Position numbers and translations under genes: made by a program. From an uncultured Mycoplasmatota bacterium (GTDB lineage Bacteria > Bacillota_I > Bacilli_A > RF39 > UBA660), in the NCBI GenBank assembly GCA_947303405.1, contig CAMYYH010000009.1:1-32712 (forward strand): a stretch of DNA of 32,712 nt. The letters are read 5' to 3'. Of this stretch, positions 23,655-32,712 are shown piece after piece; the first letter of the stretch is position 1, and the number at the start of each line of letters is the position of its first letter. The notes beneath the pieces were generated by a model, which did no database searches, was not told where the DNA came from, and saw nothing but the letters and a program-made list of their open reading frames with translations.

Positions 23655-25031
23655 ATGAAGAAGGAAATAAAGGAAGAAATACTTAATAATCTTCTATCTA
23701 CTGGTGCTGATTTTGCTGAAGTATACGAAGAAAAGGAAACATCAAAGAATTATGTTTATCTTGATTCTAAACTAGATAATATTGATTATTGTGAGAGTGA
23801 AGGGGTAGGCCTTAGAATTGCTAAAGATGATGAAATATTTTATGCTTCATCTAGTTCTAGAGATAAAGATGATATTTTGAGTCTTGCCGATAGTTTGAAA
23901 AGCAATGTTAATGGTAAAGTAATATACAATGATGTAAAATTAAACAAAGAAGAAAGATTTACACAAGAAGTTAATAATAATGGCTATGATGAGAAAAAGA
24001 TTAAGAGTTACTTACAAAGATTGGATAAAAGAATAAGAAAGCTAGATAAAAGAATTTCGCAAGTTGGCTTAAGGTTAATAGTAACGGATAAATTAATAAA
24101 TGTAGTAAATCATACAGGAATTAATAAAACGGAAGAAAGACATTCTACATTAATGTATGTTAATGCTATTTTTAAAGATGGTGATAAGTCTTCTAATTCT
24201 TCGTTTAGTTTTGGTGAATGTAAGGGACTAGAGTTACTAGATAAGAATATTGATAAAGAAATTGAAACTATGCTTAAATATGGCTTAGATAAACTATATG
24301 CAGGAAATTGTGTTGGTAAAGAGATGCCTGTAATACTTGGACCTGGATTTGGAGCCGTAATATTCCATGAAGCGTGTGGACATGCAATGGAAGCCGAAGC
24401 TATTGCGACAAATGCTAGTGTTTTATGTGGTAAAATTGGTGAGAAAATTGCTAGTGATAAAGTTACGATAATCGATGATGGAACAATAGATGGATTATGG
24501 GGGACAACGCAAATAGATGATGAAGGAAATTCAACACAAAGAAATGTTTTAATTAAGGATGGAGTACTTGTTAATTATTTAAATGATGAATTAAATAATC
24601 GAAAACTTAATATGGGATTAACTGGTTCGTCAAGAAGGGAAAATTATAAATATGCTCCCGTTTCGAGGATGAATAATACCTATTTACAACCAATGGATGA
24701 TACTATAGAAGACATGATTAAAAGCATTGATTTTGGTCTATACGCTATAGAATTAGGCGGCGGACAGGTTGACCCAGAAACTGGTGACTTTAATTTTAGT
24801 TGTAAAACTGCTTATATGGTAAGAGATGGAAAGATTGCTGAATGTGTAAAGGGTGCAAGTTTGATTGGTAACACTTTATCTATTTTAAATAATGTAGAAA
24901 TGGTAAGTGATGATTTAAAATATGATGTTGGATTTTGTGGAGCTTCTTCAGGGTCTGTACCTGTAACAACTGGAGAACCAACTATAAAAGTATCTAAGAT
25001 TTTAGTTGGAGGTGAAGATAGTGATAACTAA
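23655..25031 (+). CDS. tldD: TldD metallopeptidase subunit
   Basis: Catalytic subunit of the TldD/TldE heterodimeric zinc protease, which degrades unfolded peptides and matures some modified peptides. The 458-aa protein has the H-E-x3-H motif as 'HEACGH' (238-243) and 'GSSRRENYKYAPVSRMNNTY' with substrate-groove residues. A Gly-rich C-terminal part follows, with 'IELGGGQVDPETGDFNFSCK' and 'GFCGASSGSVPVTTGEPTI'. ATG 23655 follows AAAGGA. Its end overlaps tldE by 11 bases. Placement inside the dnaK operon, between dnaK and dnaJ, is unusual and suggests heat-shock co-regulation. Confidence 0.93.
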   Translation: MKKEIKEEILNNLLSTGADFAEVYEEKETSKNYVYLDSKLDNIDYCESEGVGLRIAKDDEIFYASSSSRDKDDILSLADSLKSNVNGKVIYNDVKLNKEERFTQEVNNNGYDEKKIKSYLQRLDKRIRKLDKRISQVGLRLIVTDKLINVVNHTGINKTEERHSTLMYVNAIFKDGDKSSNSSFSFGECKGLELLDKNIDKEIETMLKYGLDKLYAGNCVGKEMPVILGPGFGAVIFHEACGHAMEAEAIATNASVLCGKIGEKIASDKVTIIDDGTIDGLWGTTQIDDEGNSTQRNVLIKDGVLVNYLNDELNNRKLNMGLTGSSRRENYKYAPVSRMNNTYLQPMDDTIEDMIKSIDFGLYAIELGGGQVDPETGDFNFSCKTAYMVRDGKIAECVKGASLIGNTLSILNNVEMVSDDLKYDVGFCGASSGSVPVTTGEPTIKVSKILVGGEDSDN

Positions 25032-26292
25032 GTTAATAAAAGAAGCTAAGAAAAACAATATTGAACTTGAAGTATTAACCAATCTTTATGATGTTACAAG
25101 TATTGAAGTGTTAAATGGTAAGCTTAAGAAGTTTGATATAAATAGGGATAAAGCTTATTCATTGAAAGCTTTATATAATAAGAGGAAAATATCGTTAAAA
25201 TATAGTGATATTAGTGATATTCCTACGATTATCAATAGAATAAAATCGTTTGGGGATATTATTGACAATGATAATGTGGATTCTTTGTGTGAAAATGATT
25301 ATCAAGCGGAAGAGAAGAAAAGGGTTGAACCTGATTATAAGCAAATTAAAGTTGATTTGATTAATTTATGTAAATACAAAGAACAATATAAAGATATTGT
25401 AAACATTTATTTTGGGTTAAATCTAAGTAATTCGAGTACTGTAATTGATAACGAAAATCATCATTTACAGGATTCAACTACTATGATTGATTTATATTCC
25501 TCTATAAGTATGAGCAAAAATGGGGTTGTTAAAACTAAGTATTTAGAATATTATGATAAAGAATTTAATGTGGGTAAGCTTAAGAAAAAAGTTGAAAAAG
25601 CAATAAAGGATTTAGAGTTGGAATTTAGTGCAACGTCTATTAATACAGCTAAACATAGAGTTTTATTAACTAACAATGTAGTTAATGATTTATTGTATAC
25701 TATGAGTGATATGTTCTATTCTAAACAGATATATATGAAGGTATCTCTTCTAAAGGATAAGGTTGGTAAAAAAGTATTCTCTGATAAGGTTACTATCTTA
25801 GAAGAACCTGTTAATGATAAGTTTGTGGTGAATAAGCATTTTGATCGTGAAGGCACTTTAACTTATAATAAGATTATTGTTGATAAGGGAGTATTCAAAT
25901 TACCTTTAAATAATCTAGAATATGCCTATAAATGTGGGGATAAACCTACTGGGAATTCAGGATTATTAAACAATTTACATCTTGAATGTGGTAAATGCTC
26001 TTTTGATGAGCTACTAGAAAAACTTGATAATGGTATAATTATTGACAGTATTCAAGGACTACATGCGGGTATTAACCATGTTACTGGGGATATTTCCTTA
26101 CAGGCAGAAGGTAAATTAGTTAAAGATGGTAAAGTTGTTAAAGCTTTAAATATGATTCTTTTATCAACAAATATTATAGAATTATTGAATAATGTTATCG
26201 AGGTAGGAAGTGATTTAGAGGAATTTGGTATTGCTTCTTCGTCTCCTTCTATGCTGGTAGATAATATTACTATTTCAGGAAGTGAAGAATAA
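25021..26292 (+). CDS. tldE: TldE/PmbA partner subunit
   Basis: Non-catalytic partner of TldD: same overall fold but no HExxxH motif. The 423-aa protein has the family's TldD/PmbA N-domain (about 1-190) and a C-domain with '[20 protein letters not shown]', '[19 protein letters not shown]' and the ending '[18 protein letters not shown]', typical of PmbA. The start is GTG 25021, since GGAGGTG lies ten bases upstream at the end of tldD. It overlaps the tldD stop, so translational coupling should give equal amounts of the two subunits. The dnaJ start is two bases after its stop. Confidence 0.9.
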   Translation: MITKLIKEAKKNNIELEVLTNLYDVTSIEVLNGKLKKFDINRDKAYSLKALYNKRKISLKYSDISDIPTIINRIKSFGDIIDNDNVDSLCENDYQAEEKKRVEPDYKQIKVDLINLCKYKEQYKDIVNIYFGLNLSNSSTVIDNENHHLQDSTTMIDLYSSISMSKNGVVKTKYLEYYDKEFNVGKLKKKVEKAIKDLELEFSATSINTAKHRVLLTNNVVNDLLYTMSDMFYSKQIYMKVSLLKDKVGKKVFSDKVTILEEPVNDKFVVNKHFDREGTLTYNKIIVDKGVFKLPLNNLEYAYKCGDKPTGNSGLLNNLHLECGKCSFDELLEKLDNGIIIDSIQGLHAGINHVTGDISLQAEGKLVKDGKVVKALNMILLSTNIIELLNNVIEVGSDLEEFGIASSSPSMLVDNITISGSEE

Positions 26293-26294
26293 AT

Positions 26295-27419
26295 ATGGCA
26301 AAAAAAGATTATTATGAAGTATTAGGTTTATCTAAAGGGGCTTCAACTGATGAGATTAAGAGTGCCTTTCGTAAACTGGCTAAAAAGTATCATCCTGATA
26401 ATAAAGAAACAGGAGATGAAGCTAAGTTTAAAGAGTTAGGCGAGGCATATGCAGTTTTATCGGATGAACAGAAAAGGAAACAATATGATCAATTTGGGCA
26501 TGCGGCATTTGATGGGACCGGTGGAGCTGGATTTGGAGGCTTTAATGGATTTGGAGGCTTCTCAGCTGATGATATTGACCTAGGAAGTATATTTGATGAT
26601 ATCTTTGGGGGCGGTATGTTTGGTGGAGCTTCTAGACGTAGTTCCTCACGTAATAGGCCTACTAAAGGTAAGGATTCTCTAGTTAAGATTAAATTATCTT
26701 TTGAAGAAGCAGTTTTTGGATGTAAGAAGACGATATCTATTGATTTGGATTCTGAATGTGATGCTTGTTCTGGTAAAGGTGGAGAAGGTGAAGTTACTTG
26801 TTCTACTTGTGGAGGTAGTGGTAGAGTAATTCAACAGCAAAGAACGATGTTTGGTGTATTTCAAAGTGAGACTACTTGTCCTAATTGTAATGGTAAAGGT
26901 AGGTCTTATAAGAATACTTGTAAGAAATGTAATGGACAAGGACATGTAATTAAGAATAAGGAAATAGAGATAGAAGTACCAGAAGGAGTAGATAATGGTC
27001 ATCAATTACGTATCTCTGGTAAGGGAGCCGCTGGATATAATGGGGGTCCTAATGGAGATATCTATATTGAATTTAGTGTTAAAGAGCATCCTTTATTTGA
27101 AAGAAAAGGAAATGATATATATGTGGATGTTCCATTAACTGTTACAGAAGCTGTGTTAGGTTGTAAGAAAGAAGTACCTACCTTAAAGGGTAGTGTTGTA
27201 TTAGATATAGATGCTGGTAGTCAACCGGGAGAGCAACTAAGAATGAAAGGTAAAGGTGTTAAAAGCCCTTCTTCTTCAAGATATGGAGATATGTATGTTG
27301 TATTAGATGTAATAATACCTAATAAATTAGATAGAAAACAAAAAGAATTGTTTAAAGAACTTGCTGAAACTGATTTAGAAATAGGTAGCGAGTTTAAAAA
27401 CTTTAAGAAATATTTATAG
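26295..27419 (+). CDS. dnaJ: Chaperone DnaJ (type I Hsp40)
   Basis: Co-chaperone that delivers clients to DnaK and stimulates its ATPase. The 374-aa protein has a J domain with H33-P-D35, a Gly/Phe-rich linker (about 70-110) and four zinc-finger repeats ('CDACSGKG', 'CSTCGGSG', 'CPNCNGKG', 'CKKCNGQG'). Two C-terminal beta domains follow ('[19 protein letters not shown]', '[11 protein letters not shown]'). ATG 26295 lies two bases after the tldE stop, so expression depends on that message. All zinc and HPD residues are present. It ends the operon; the terminator stem contains its TAG. Confidence 0.98.
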   Translation: MAKKDYYEVLGLSKGASTDEIKSAFRKLAKKYHPDNKETGDEAKFKELGEAYAVLSDEQKRKQYDQFGHAAFDGTGGAGFGGFNGFGGFSADDIDLGSIFDDIFGGGMFGGASRRSSSRNRPTKGKDSLVKIKLSFEEAVFGCKKTISIDLDSECDACSGKGGEGEVTCSTCGGSGRVIQQQRTMFGVFQSETTCPNCNGKGRSYKNTCKKCNGQGHVIKNKEIEIEVPEGVDNGHQLRISGKGAAGYNGGPNGDIYIEFSVKEHPLFERKGNDIYVDVPLTVTEAVLGCKKEVPTLKGSVVLDIDAGSQPGEQLRMKGKGVKSPSSSRYGDMYVVLDVIIPNKLDRKQKELFKELAETDLEIGSEFKNFKKYL

Positions 27420-27446
27420 AATTATAGTGATATAATTCTTTTTTTT
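27418..27446 (+). terminator. Terminator of the dnaK operon
   Basis: AGAATTATA (27418-27426) pairs perfectly with TATAATTCT (27431-27439) with a GTGA loop and an eight-base T-run. Confidence 0.9.
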
Positions 27447-27496
27447 CTTATGATGAGATGATATATTAAAGTTAGTATGTTTATAGGAGAATAGTT

Positions 27497-28630
27497 ATGG
27501 ATATAATAAGAATAAAGAAGAATATGGAATGTAAGAATAATTATTTATCTAAGTATGCGACTAGGGATGACGAAGCTATTAGATTTAAAGAATTAAAAGA
27601 AGATATAAGGCCATCTTTCTTTAGAGATATAGATAGAATTATCTATTCTTTATCATATATGAGATATATGGATAAGACACAGGTATTCTCTTTTAATGAG
27701 AGTGATCATATTACTAAGAGAATGACACATGTCCAAATGGTTTCGAAAGTAGCTAGAACTATAGGGAGAGCTTTGGGACTTAATGAAGATTTAATTGAAG
27801 CGGCTGCTTTGGGACATGATATTGGCCATGTACCATTCGGACATACAGGAGAAAGCATTTTAAATGATATTAGCCTTAGAGTTAATGAAGGGTATTTTAA
27901 TCATAATATAGAAAGTGTTAGACAATTAATGGTATTAGAAAACTATGGAGCTGGGTGTAATTTAACTCTACAAGTATTAGATGCTATAATGTGTCATAAT
28001 GGAGAATTGGAATTAAAAGAATATAGACCGATAAAAAAGGATAAAGATTCTTTTATGAAAGAGTATATGAATACTTATAAAGAAAAGGATGCCGTTAAAA
28101 AATTAGTACCTATGACATTAGAAGGTTGCGTAGTAAGAATTAGTGATATTATTGCTTATATAGGTAGGGATATAGAAGACGCTATTAGATTAGGTATAAT
28201 TAAAACGGAAGATATTCCTATGGAAATAAGAAATGTATTAGGAAGTACTAATGGAGAGATAATAGATACTATTATAGATGATATTTTAACTAATAGTTTA
28301 GATAAAGATTATATAAAAATGAGTGATGAGGTGTTTGGAGCACTTAAAGCTTTTAAAAAGTTTAATTATGAACATATATATGTTAAGGCTAATAGTTCTG
28401 AGATGTTGGATTTTTATAAAGAAGTATTTAATACTGTTTTTAATGATACATTAAAAAATGTAAAGGCTAAGAATGAAGATTCTCATATTTATGAGGTTTT
28501 CTTGAGTAAGATGAATGATGAATATATTAAAAATACTAGCGATGAGAGAAAAGTAATAGACTATATTGCTGGGATGACAGATGATTATATAATTAGAGAG
28601 TATAAGATTTGTATTAGTAAAAATCGTTGA
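27497..28630 (+). CDS. HD-domain deoxynucleoside triphosphate triphosphohydrolase (dGTPase-like)
   Basis: Expected to split dNTPs into deoxynucleoside and triphosphate, shaping dNTP pools. The 377-aa protein opens with the dGTPase-family block 'FFRDIDRIIYSLSYMRYMDK', then 'TQVF', then the HD metal site His78 (in 'MTHVQ'), His107-Asp108 ('GHDIGHVPFGHTGE', also His111 and His116) and a later Asp in 'VRISDIIAYIGRDIEDAI'. ATG 27497 follows ATAGGAGA. The exact substrate cannot be read from sequence; bacterial relatives may prefer dGTP, dATP or be activated by other dNTPs. It stands alone between the dnaK operon and a membrane-protein gene. Confidence 0.88.
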   Translation: MDIIRIKKNMECKNNYLSKYATRDDEAIRFKELKEDIRPSFFRDIDRIIYSLSYMRYMDKTQVFSFNESDHITKRMTHVQMVSKVARTIGRALGLNEDLIEAAALGHDIGHVPFGHTGESILNDISLRVNEGYFNHNIESVRQLMVLENYGAGCNLTLQVLDAIMCHNGELELKEYRPIKKDKDSFMKEYMNTYKEKDAVKKLVPMTLEGCVVRISDIIAYIGRDIEDAIRLGIIKTEDIPMEIRNVLGSTNGEIIDTIIDDILTNSLDKDYIKMSDEVFGALKAFKKFNYEHIYVKANSSEMLDFYKEVFNTVFNDTLKNVKAKNEDSHIYEVFLSKMNDEYIKNTSDERKVIDYIAGMTDDYIIREYKICISKNR

Positions 28631-28655
28631 AGTATTATTAATAATGAACTATAAT
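28627..28655 (+). promoter_or_regulatory. Promoter for the propeller-like membrane protein
   Basis: TTGAAG (28627-28632) and TATAAT (28650-28655) have an ideal 17-bp spacer; the -35 overlaps the stop codon of the upstream gene. GAGGAG follows before ATG 28679. Confidence 0.65.
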
Positions 28656-28678
28656 TTTAATAGAGGAGTTAAGTACAT

Positions 28679-30151
28679 ATGGCAAAGAATAGTAAAGAAA
28701 ACATTTTTAAAAAGTTTGAATTAAATAAGAGTAATTTAAAGGGCTTGTTCGCTAGTTTTAAAATATTTGTATGTATTTTATTAGTATTACTTGTTATTCT
28801 TATATTTAAGAGTATCTTCTTTAGAAAAAGTGTTGTTAATTATCCAATTGTTTATAATAAGAGTGGTGGGGGATTAGTTCTTCTTAATAAGAAAGAAAAG
28901 AAGATTGAATTGTCTAAAGAAGATAGTGTTAGTGATATATTGTATGCAAATAATACTGATAAGTATGTATTATTTATGAAGAATTCTTCTTTATATGTTT
29001 ATAAAGCTAATAGGAAAGATAAATTAGAAAAAGTATTGGGTAATGTTAAGAAATACTATTTTTCACCTGATGATAAATATGTAGTATCTGTAGATGAAGA
29101 TGATAATTTATATGTATATAATTATAATAAGAATGAGAAGATAGTATCTGATATAGATGGAGTTAAACTATTAACGGATGATTATGTTATTTATCAAAAG
29201 GATAATATATTATATAAGAGAAGTTTGAAAGTTAAGAAAGATGAAGTAACTAAGATAGAGAAGAGATATGGTAAAGATATTAAGTTATTAGAAAAGAAAT
29301 ATCTTATATATATTGATGCTGAGAAGGCTTTGAAATTATACAATATTAATACTGAAGAGTTAGTAAAAATAGATGAGGATGTTAGTGTCTATTATGGCGA
29401 TGAAGATACTTTGAGTTTTTATTATCTTACTATAGATAATACTTTGTATTATTATGATGGAAGTAAGAGTAATAAAGTTACTAATGATATCTATGACATA
29501 GCTAATGTAGATATAGTTAATAATGAGGTTGTATATAGCAAATATGATAAAACGTATACTTTATATTTTCAAAAAGGGACTAAAGAACCTAGAATTATAG
29601 AGGATGAATTAAAGAAAAATATTAACTATGTATATATTAATAATAATAAAGCAGTATACTACGTTAATAAAGATAATGATTTAATGTTTGTTAGGATTAG
29701 TGGATCTAAAGTAGGTAAGAATAGAACGGTTATGAGAGATGTTGAAGCCTTATCTTTCAAAAAAACTAAGTCGGGATATGTTTTCTTGGCTGATGCGACT
29801 AAGAAGGGCTTAGGTACTTTATACTTAACTAATTCTTACAAGGCTAAAAAAATAGATACTGATGTAATCGGAACTAATATAAAGATTAATAATGATGGGA
29901 CTAAATTCTATTATTATAAGAATTATTCTGGTAAGAGTGGATCATTATACTATTCTAATGGTGGTAAACCTAGGTTAATAGATGACGATATTACTAAGTA
30001 TCAATATGTAAGTGATAAGGTATTATACTATATTAAAAATTATAGTAGTTCTAAGATGTATGGAGATTTATATAAGTATACAAATAAGCCGGGTAAGATA
30101 TCAGATAAAGTATATAATATTAGTGTTATACATAATGAATATGAAAAGTAG
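28679..30151 (+). CDS. Membrane-anchored beta-propeller-like protein
   Basis: Family not recognised with confidence. It has a basic cytoplasmic N-terminus of about 30 residues and one membrane helix (about 30-48, 'FVCILLVLLVILIFKSIF'). An extracellular Lys/Tyr/Asp-rich region of about 430 residues contains many short strands of the type 'YLxYxxxxxLYxYN' ('NLYVYNYNKNEK', 'TLYYYDGSKSNK', 'SLYYSNGGKPR'). This periodicity suggests a beta-propeller of the DUF5050/TolB-like kind. ATG 28679 follows GAGGAG. It has its own promoter and terminator. It differs from the 14640/17017 pair in lacking their cysteine module. A sensor or scaffold role is only a guess. Confidence 0.75.
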   Translation: MAKNSKENIFKKFELNKSNLKGLFASFKIFVCILLVLLVILIFKSIFFRKSVVNYPIVYNKSGGGLVLLNKKEKKIELSKEDSVSDILYANNTDKYVLFMKNSSLYVYKANRKDKLEKVLGNVKKYYFSPDDKYVVSVDEDDNLYVYNYNKNEKIVSDIDGVKLLTDDYVIYQKDNILYKRSLKVKKDEVTKIEKRYGKDIKLLEKKYLIYIDAEKALKLYNINTEELVKIDEDVSVYYGDEDTLSFYYLTIDNTLYYYDGSKSNKVTNDIYDIANVDIVNNEVVYSKYDKTYTLYFQKGTKEPRIIEDELKKNINYVYINNNKAVYYVNKDNDLMFVRISGSKVGKNRTVMRDVEALSFKKTKSGYVFLADATKKGLGTLYLTNSYKAKKIDTDVIGTNIKINNDGTKFYYYKNYSGKSGSLYYSNGGKPRLIDDDITKYQYVSDKVLYYIKNYSSSKMYGDLYKYTNKPGKISDKVYNISVIHNEYEK

Positions 30152-30176
30152 TAGTAGAAATACTATTATTTTTTTT
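30147..30176 (+). terminator. Rho-independent terminator
   Basis: AGTAGTAGTA (30147-30156) pairs with TACTATTATT (30161-30170), with two G-U pairs, a GAAA loop and a following T-run. The stop codon lies in the stem. Confidence 0.75.
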
Positions 30177-30200
30177 ATATAATAAATTGCGGGGTGTATT

Positions 30201-31472
30201 ATGAAAAGAGAAATAATAAAGAGAAATAATTACACAATTAATTTTATTAAAACGAATAAATTTAAAAATTGTCAAATAAGTATATATTTTAAAAGAAAAA
30301 TAGAGAAAAAAGAAATAGTAGCAAATAGTTTATTAATGGATTGTTTAACTTATAGTACTAATAAATATCCTAGTAAAATATTATTTCAAAGAGAGTTAGA
30401 ATATTTATATGATGCATATATAAGTGGTGGAGTAACTAAAAATGGAAATGTTATTATAAATAGTTTAACCGCTACTTTCTTAAACCCTAAATATTGTGAT
30501 GATAAAATGGATGAAGAGCTAGTAACAATGTTAATGGAAGTATTATTTAATCCAAATATAAAAAATGATTTGTTTGATCAAGATGCATTTAAGGTATGTA
30601 AGAAGAAATATGTAGATTATTTAGTAGGAAGTAAGGAAAACTCTACTTATGTTGCTGGGATTGAATCTTTAAAATTATTTGCTGGTAATACTATGACAGG
30701 TTATCCTGGAGATGGATTATTAGAAGATTTATTAGAAGTAAAAAATGAAGATGTAGTTAAAGCTTATAGAGATTTGATTAATAATAGTGAATGCATAATA
30801 TATATTGCTGGTAATATTGATAAATCAGTAGTATCTATAATAGATAATTATTTTAATAATTTTAAAGGACATAAGTTTGATTTAGATGTTTATGTTAATA
30901 ATGAAAAAAGAGATAAAGTTTTAGATGTTTCTAATGGTGGACCTTTTAAACAAGATACTTTATTAGTTTATTATAATGTTGATCTTTTAGATAAGAGGGA
31001 TAGGAAAATTGTTTTTGGAATCTATAATAATATTTTATCTACTGGTGGATTGAGTTCTAAATTGTATAAAAGGGTAAGAGAAGAACATTCTTTATGTTAT
31101 AGTATTTATTCTTATTATTATTCTCTTGATAGGTATATATGTATTTATACTGGTATTAATAAAAAAGATAAAGAATTATGTCTAAAGCTAATAGATGAAT
31201 GTTTGGAAGAAATGGTACAAGGCCGATTTAGCGATAAGGATGTTGAAGATGCGATAAAAAGTCAAATAATTAATGCTAAAAGATTAAAGAGTACGTGTGA
31301 GAGAATCATTTATAACTATGTTATGGTTGATTTATATGATGGGTATGATGTTGAAGAAAGAATAAAGCTATATAAGACGGTTACTAAAGAAGATGTTATG
31401 AGAGTAGCTAAACAACTAAAAAAGAATATGACTTATTTATTAGTTGGGGAGGATCAAGATGAAGGAAATTAA
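30201..31472 (+). CDS. ymfF: M16 peptidase-like protein, non-catalytic partner (YmfF type)
   Basis: A 423-aa protein with the M16 (insulinase/processing peptidase) fold: N-terminal 'ANSLLMDCLTYSTNKYPSK', the 'ELEYLYDAYISGGV' stretch and later 'GIYNNILSTGGLSSKLYKRV' plus 'REEHSLCYSIYSYYYS', both family blocks. The zinc motif HxxEH is absent at its expected N-terminal position, as in Bacillus YmfF. Such proteins pair with a catalytic M16 subunit, and the next gene encodes one, overlapping by 14 bases. ATG 30201 follows GCGGGGTG. In Bacillus the ymfF-ymfH pair lies near ymfM-pgsA-recA; here it is about 17 kb from that block. Confidence 0.85.
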   Translation: MKREIIKRNNYTINFIKTNKFKNCQISIYFKRKIEKKEIVANSLLMDCLTYSTNKYPSKILFQRELEYLYDAYISGGVTKNGNVIINSLTATFLNPKYCDDKMDEELVTMLMEVLFNPNIKNDLFDQDAFKVCKKKYVDYLVGSKENSTYVAGIESLKLFAGNTMTGYPGDGLLEDLLEVKNEDVVKAYRDLINNSECIIYIAGNIDKSVVSIIDNYFNNFKGHKFDLDVYVNNEKRDKVLDVSNGGPFKQDTLLVYYNVDLLDKRDRKIVFGIYNNILSTGGLSSKLYKRVREEHSLCYSIYSYYYSLDRYICIYTGINKKDKELCLKLIDECLEEMVQGRFSDKDVEDAIKSQIINAKRLKSTCERIIYNYVMVDLYDGYDVEERIKLYKTVTKEDVMRVAKQLKKNMTYLLVGEDQDEGN

Positions 31473-32712
31473 ATTAAAACATATTGACCAAGTATTGTAT
31501 TATGAAGTCATAGATAATGGTCTTTCTGTATATATGCTAGTAAATAAAAATGCTAAGGATTTTGTAATGAGTTTTACTGCTAAATATGGCTCTATTCATA
31601 CTGAGTTCAAGATTAATGGGGAATATCATAGAGTTAGTGATGGAATAGCTCATTTCTTAGAACATGCAAACTTTAATATTGATGATAATACTACTGCTCA
31701 TGAATTGTTTAGTGATCTTGGATCCACTATTAACGCTTTTACTTCTTTTGAACAAACAACTTATTGGGTGGAGTCTAATTGCCGTTTTAAAAAGAATTTA
31801 AATCTATTACTAGATTATGTTCAAAAAGGTTTTTTTACCAAAAAAAATATAGAAAAAGAAAAAGGTATAATTGTTGAAGAAGTAAGACGTTCTGCCAATA
31901 ATGTTGATACAAAATTATACTATGAAGCTAATAAAGCTTTATATCAAAAATATAAATATAGCGTACCAATATTAGGAACAGAAGATGATGTAAGGGGTAT
32001 TACTTTAGACGAAGTAAACTTAGTACATAGTAATTTTTATCGTCCGGATAATATGTTTGTTGTAATAACTGGTAATTTTAAGCCGGAAGAAGCTATAAAG
32101 ATTATTAAAGATAATCAAAAGAACAAGAGTTTTTCTAATAATAAAGTAGAAATTATAAAAGAAAAAGAACCATTGGAAGTAAAAGAAAAGTATAAAGTAA
32201 TAAATGATAAGCAAGTAGAGATTCCGAGAATAGAAATTGGTTATAAATTAGATAGAAAAGATTTTGCTAATTACGATGATAAAGAATTGGATTCGATTTT
32301 CTATGTTATTCTTAATAGTAACTTTGGTATTACATCGGATTTTAGAGAGATGTTAGAGAAAGAAGAGTTAATATCTTTTATGAGTTTTAATTGTATTGTT
32401 TTAGATGATGTAGTAACTATTAGATTTAGTGTATATAGTAATAGAATTGAAGATGTTAAAGAAGCCTTTGCTAAGAAGATGAAGGATATTAAAGTTACTA
32501 AGATGGATCTTGAAAGAAATAAAAGGGTACATATTGCTAATTTAATAAATGATTATGATTATATTTCTAGAGTGAATCGTGAAATAGGATATTCAATAAT
32601 ATACTATAATAGAATATATGATAATCTTTATACTATGTATAATAGTATTTCTTTAGTTAAAGTAAATGATGTGATTAGTAAGATTAATACAAATAATGAA
32701 GCAATAGTTATA
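31459..32712 (+). CDS. ymfH: M16 zinc peptidase (YmfH type), 3' end outside window
   Basis: An open frame of 418 codons continues past the end of the window. It begins MKEIKLKHIDQVLYYEVIDN and carries the inverted zinc motif 'HFLEH' (His65, Glu68, His69), the downstream ligand region 'GIIVEEVRR' (about 136-144), and M16 blocks 'LGTEDDVRGITLDEVN' and 'NFYRPDNMFVVITGNF'. It is therefore the catalytic partner of the preceding YmfF-like protein. ATG 31459 follows GGGGAGGAT within the end of ymfF and overlaps its stop, implying coupled translation. About the last 10-20 residues or more are missing from view. Confidence 0.9.
   Translation, partial: MKEIKLKHIDQVLYYEVIDNGLSVYMLVNKNAKDFVMSFTAKYGSIHTEFKINGEYHRVSDGIAHFLEHANFNIDDNTTAHELFSDLGSTINAFTSFEQTTYWVESNCRFKKNLNLLLDYVQKGFFTKKNIEKEKGIIVEEVRRSANNVDTKLYYEANKALYQKYKYSVPILGTEDDVRGITLDEVNLVHSNFYRPDNMFVVITGNFKPEEAIKIIKDNQKNKSFSNNKVEIIKEKEPLEVKEKYKVINDKQVEIPRIEIGYKLDRKDFANYDDKELDSIFYVILNSNFGITSDFREMLEKEELISFMSFNCIVLDDVVTIRFSVYSNRIEDVKEAFAKKMKDIKVTKMDLERNKRVHIANLINDYDYISRVNREIGYSIIYYNRIYDNLYTMYNSISLVKVNDVISKINTNNEAIVI

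Noticed and set aside
1-32712. CRISPR arrays, tRNA genes, insertion sequences and replication origin
   Set aside because: No regularly spaced direct repeats, cloverleaf-forming sequences, transposase genes with inverted ends, or DnaA-box clusters were seen by eye.

Overview
The window is about 32.7 kb of AT-rich chromosome from a low-GC Gram-positive bacterium. It is probably an uncultured member of the Bacilli, of the RF39/Erysipelotrichales/Acholeplasma-related kind. The evidence is the Bacillus-type (class B) RNase P RNA, Bacillus-like gene neighbourhoods (cca/dnaD/nth/ponA/recU/gpsB/rnpB; rodZ/pgsA/recA; hrcA/grpE/dnaK/dnaJ; ymfF/ymfH), CIRCE heat-shock operators and strong AGGAGG-type ribosome binding sites. 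TGA ends several genes, so the code is standard. Penicillin-binding protein, VanY-like carboxypeptidase and GpsB indicate a walled cell. The gene identities are read from motifs and remembered family sequences; no database search was run.

Layout. 1-1477: the 3' end of thrS, a decayed small lipoprotein gene, a bidirectional terminator and a small unknown gene on the minus strand. 1672-3681: a large exported cysteine-pair protein. 3746-7715: cca, dnaD, nth, then a Nudix domain fused to a purine-succinate synthetase that resembles phage PurZ more than PurA. 7752-11215 (minus strand): ponA preceded by recU, which is interrupted by an in-frame stop and lacks a catalytic glutamate. 11436-14540: gpsB, rnpB, rodZ, pgsA and recA, each with recognisable signals. 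14640-18075: two membrane-anchored repeat proteins sharing one module. 18164-18875: an unknown gene split by a +1 frameshift. 18976-19956 (minus strand): a VanY-type peptidase. 20035-27446: a heat-shock operon, hrcA-grpE-dnaK-tldD-tldE-dnaJ, under two CIRCE operators. 27497-32712: an HD-domain dNTP triphosphohydrolase, a membrane-anchored propeller-like protein, and an M16 peptidase pair (ymfF, ymfH), the last running off the window.

The most notable item is the Nudix-PurZ-like fusion at 6156-7715. The Nudix half keeps MTH1-type base-recognition residues. The synthetase half has Ser in place of the catalytic Asp of PurA, has lost the guanine-specificity NKxD-like motif, and carries the TTVTKK.RRVF signature that I recall from vibriophage PurZ. 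A triphosphate-to-monophosphate hydrolase joined to an enzyme that aspartylates C6 of a (deoxy)guanylate would channel one product into the next. This is a candidate chromosomal route to an aminoadenine-type nucleotide or to salvage of damaged purines. The recU lesion, the tldDE insertion into the dnaK operon and the cysteine-paired exported proteins are secondary points of interest.
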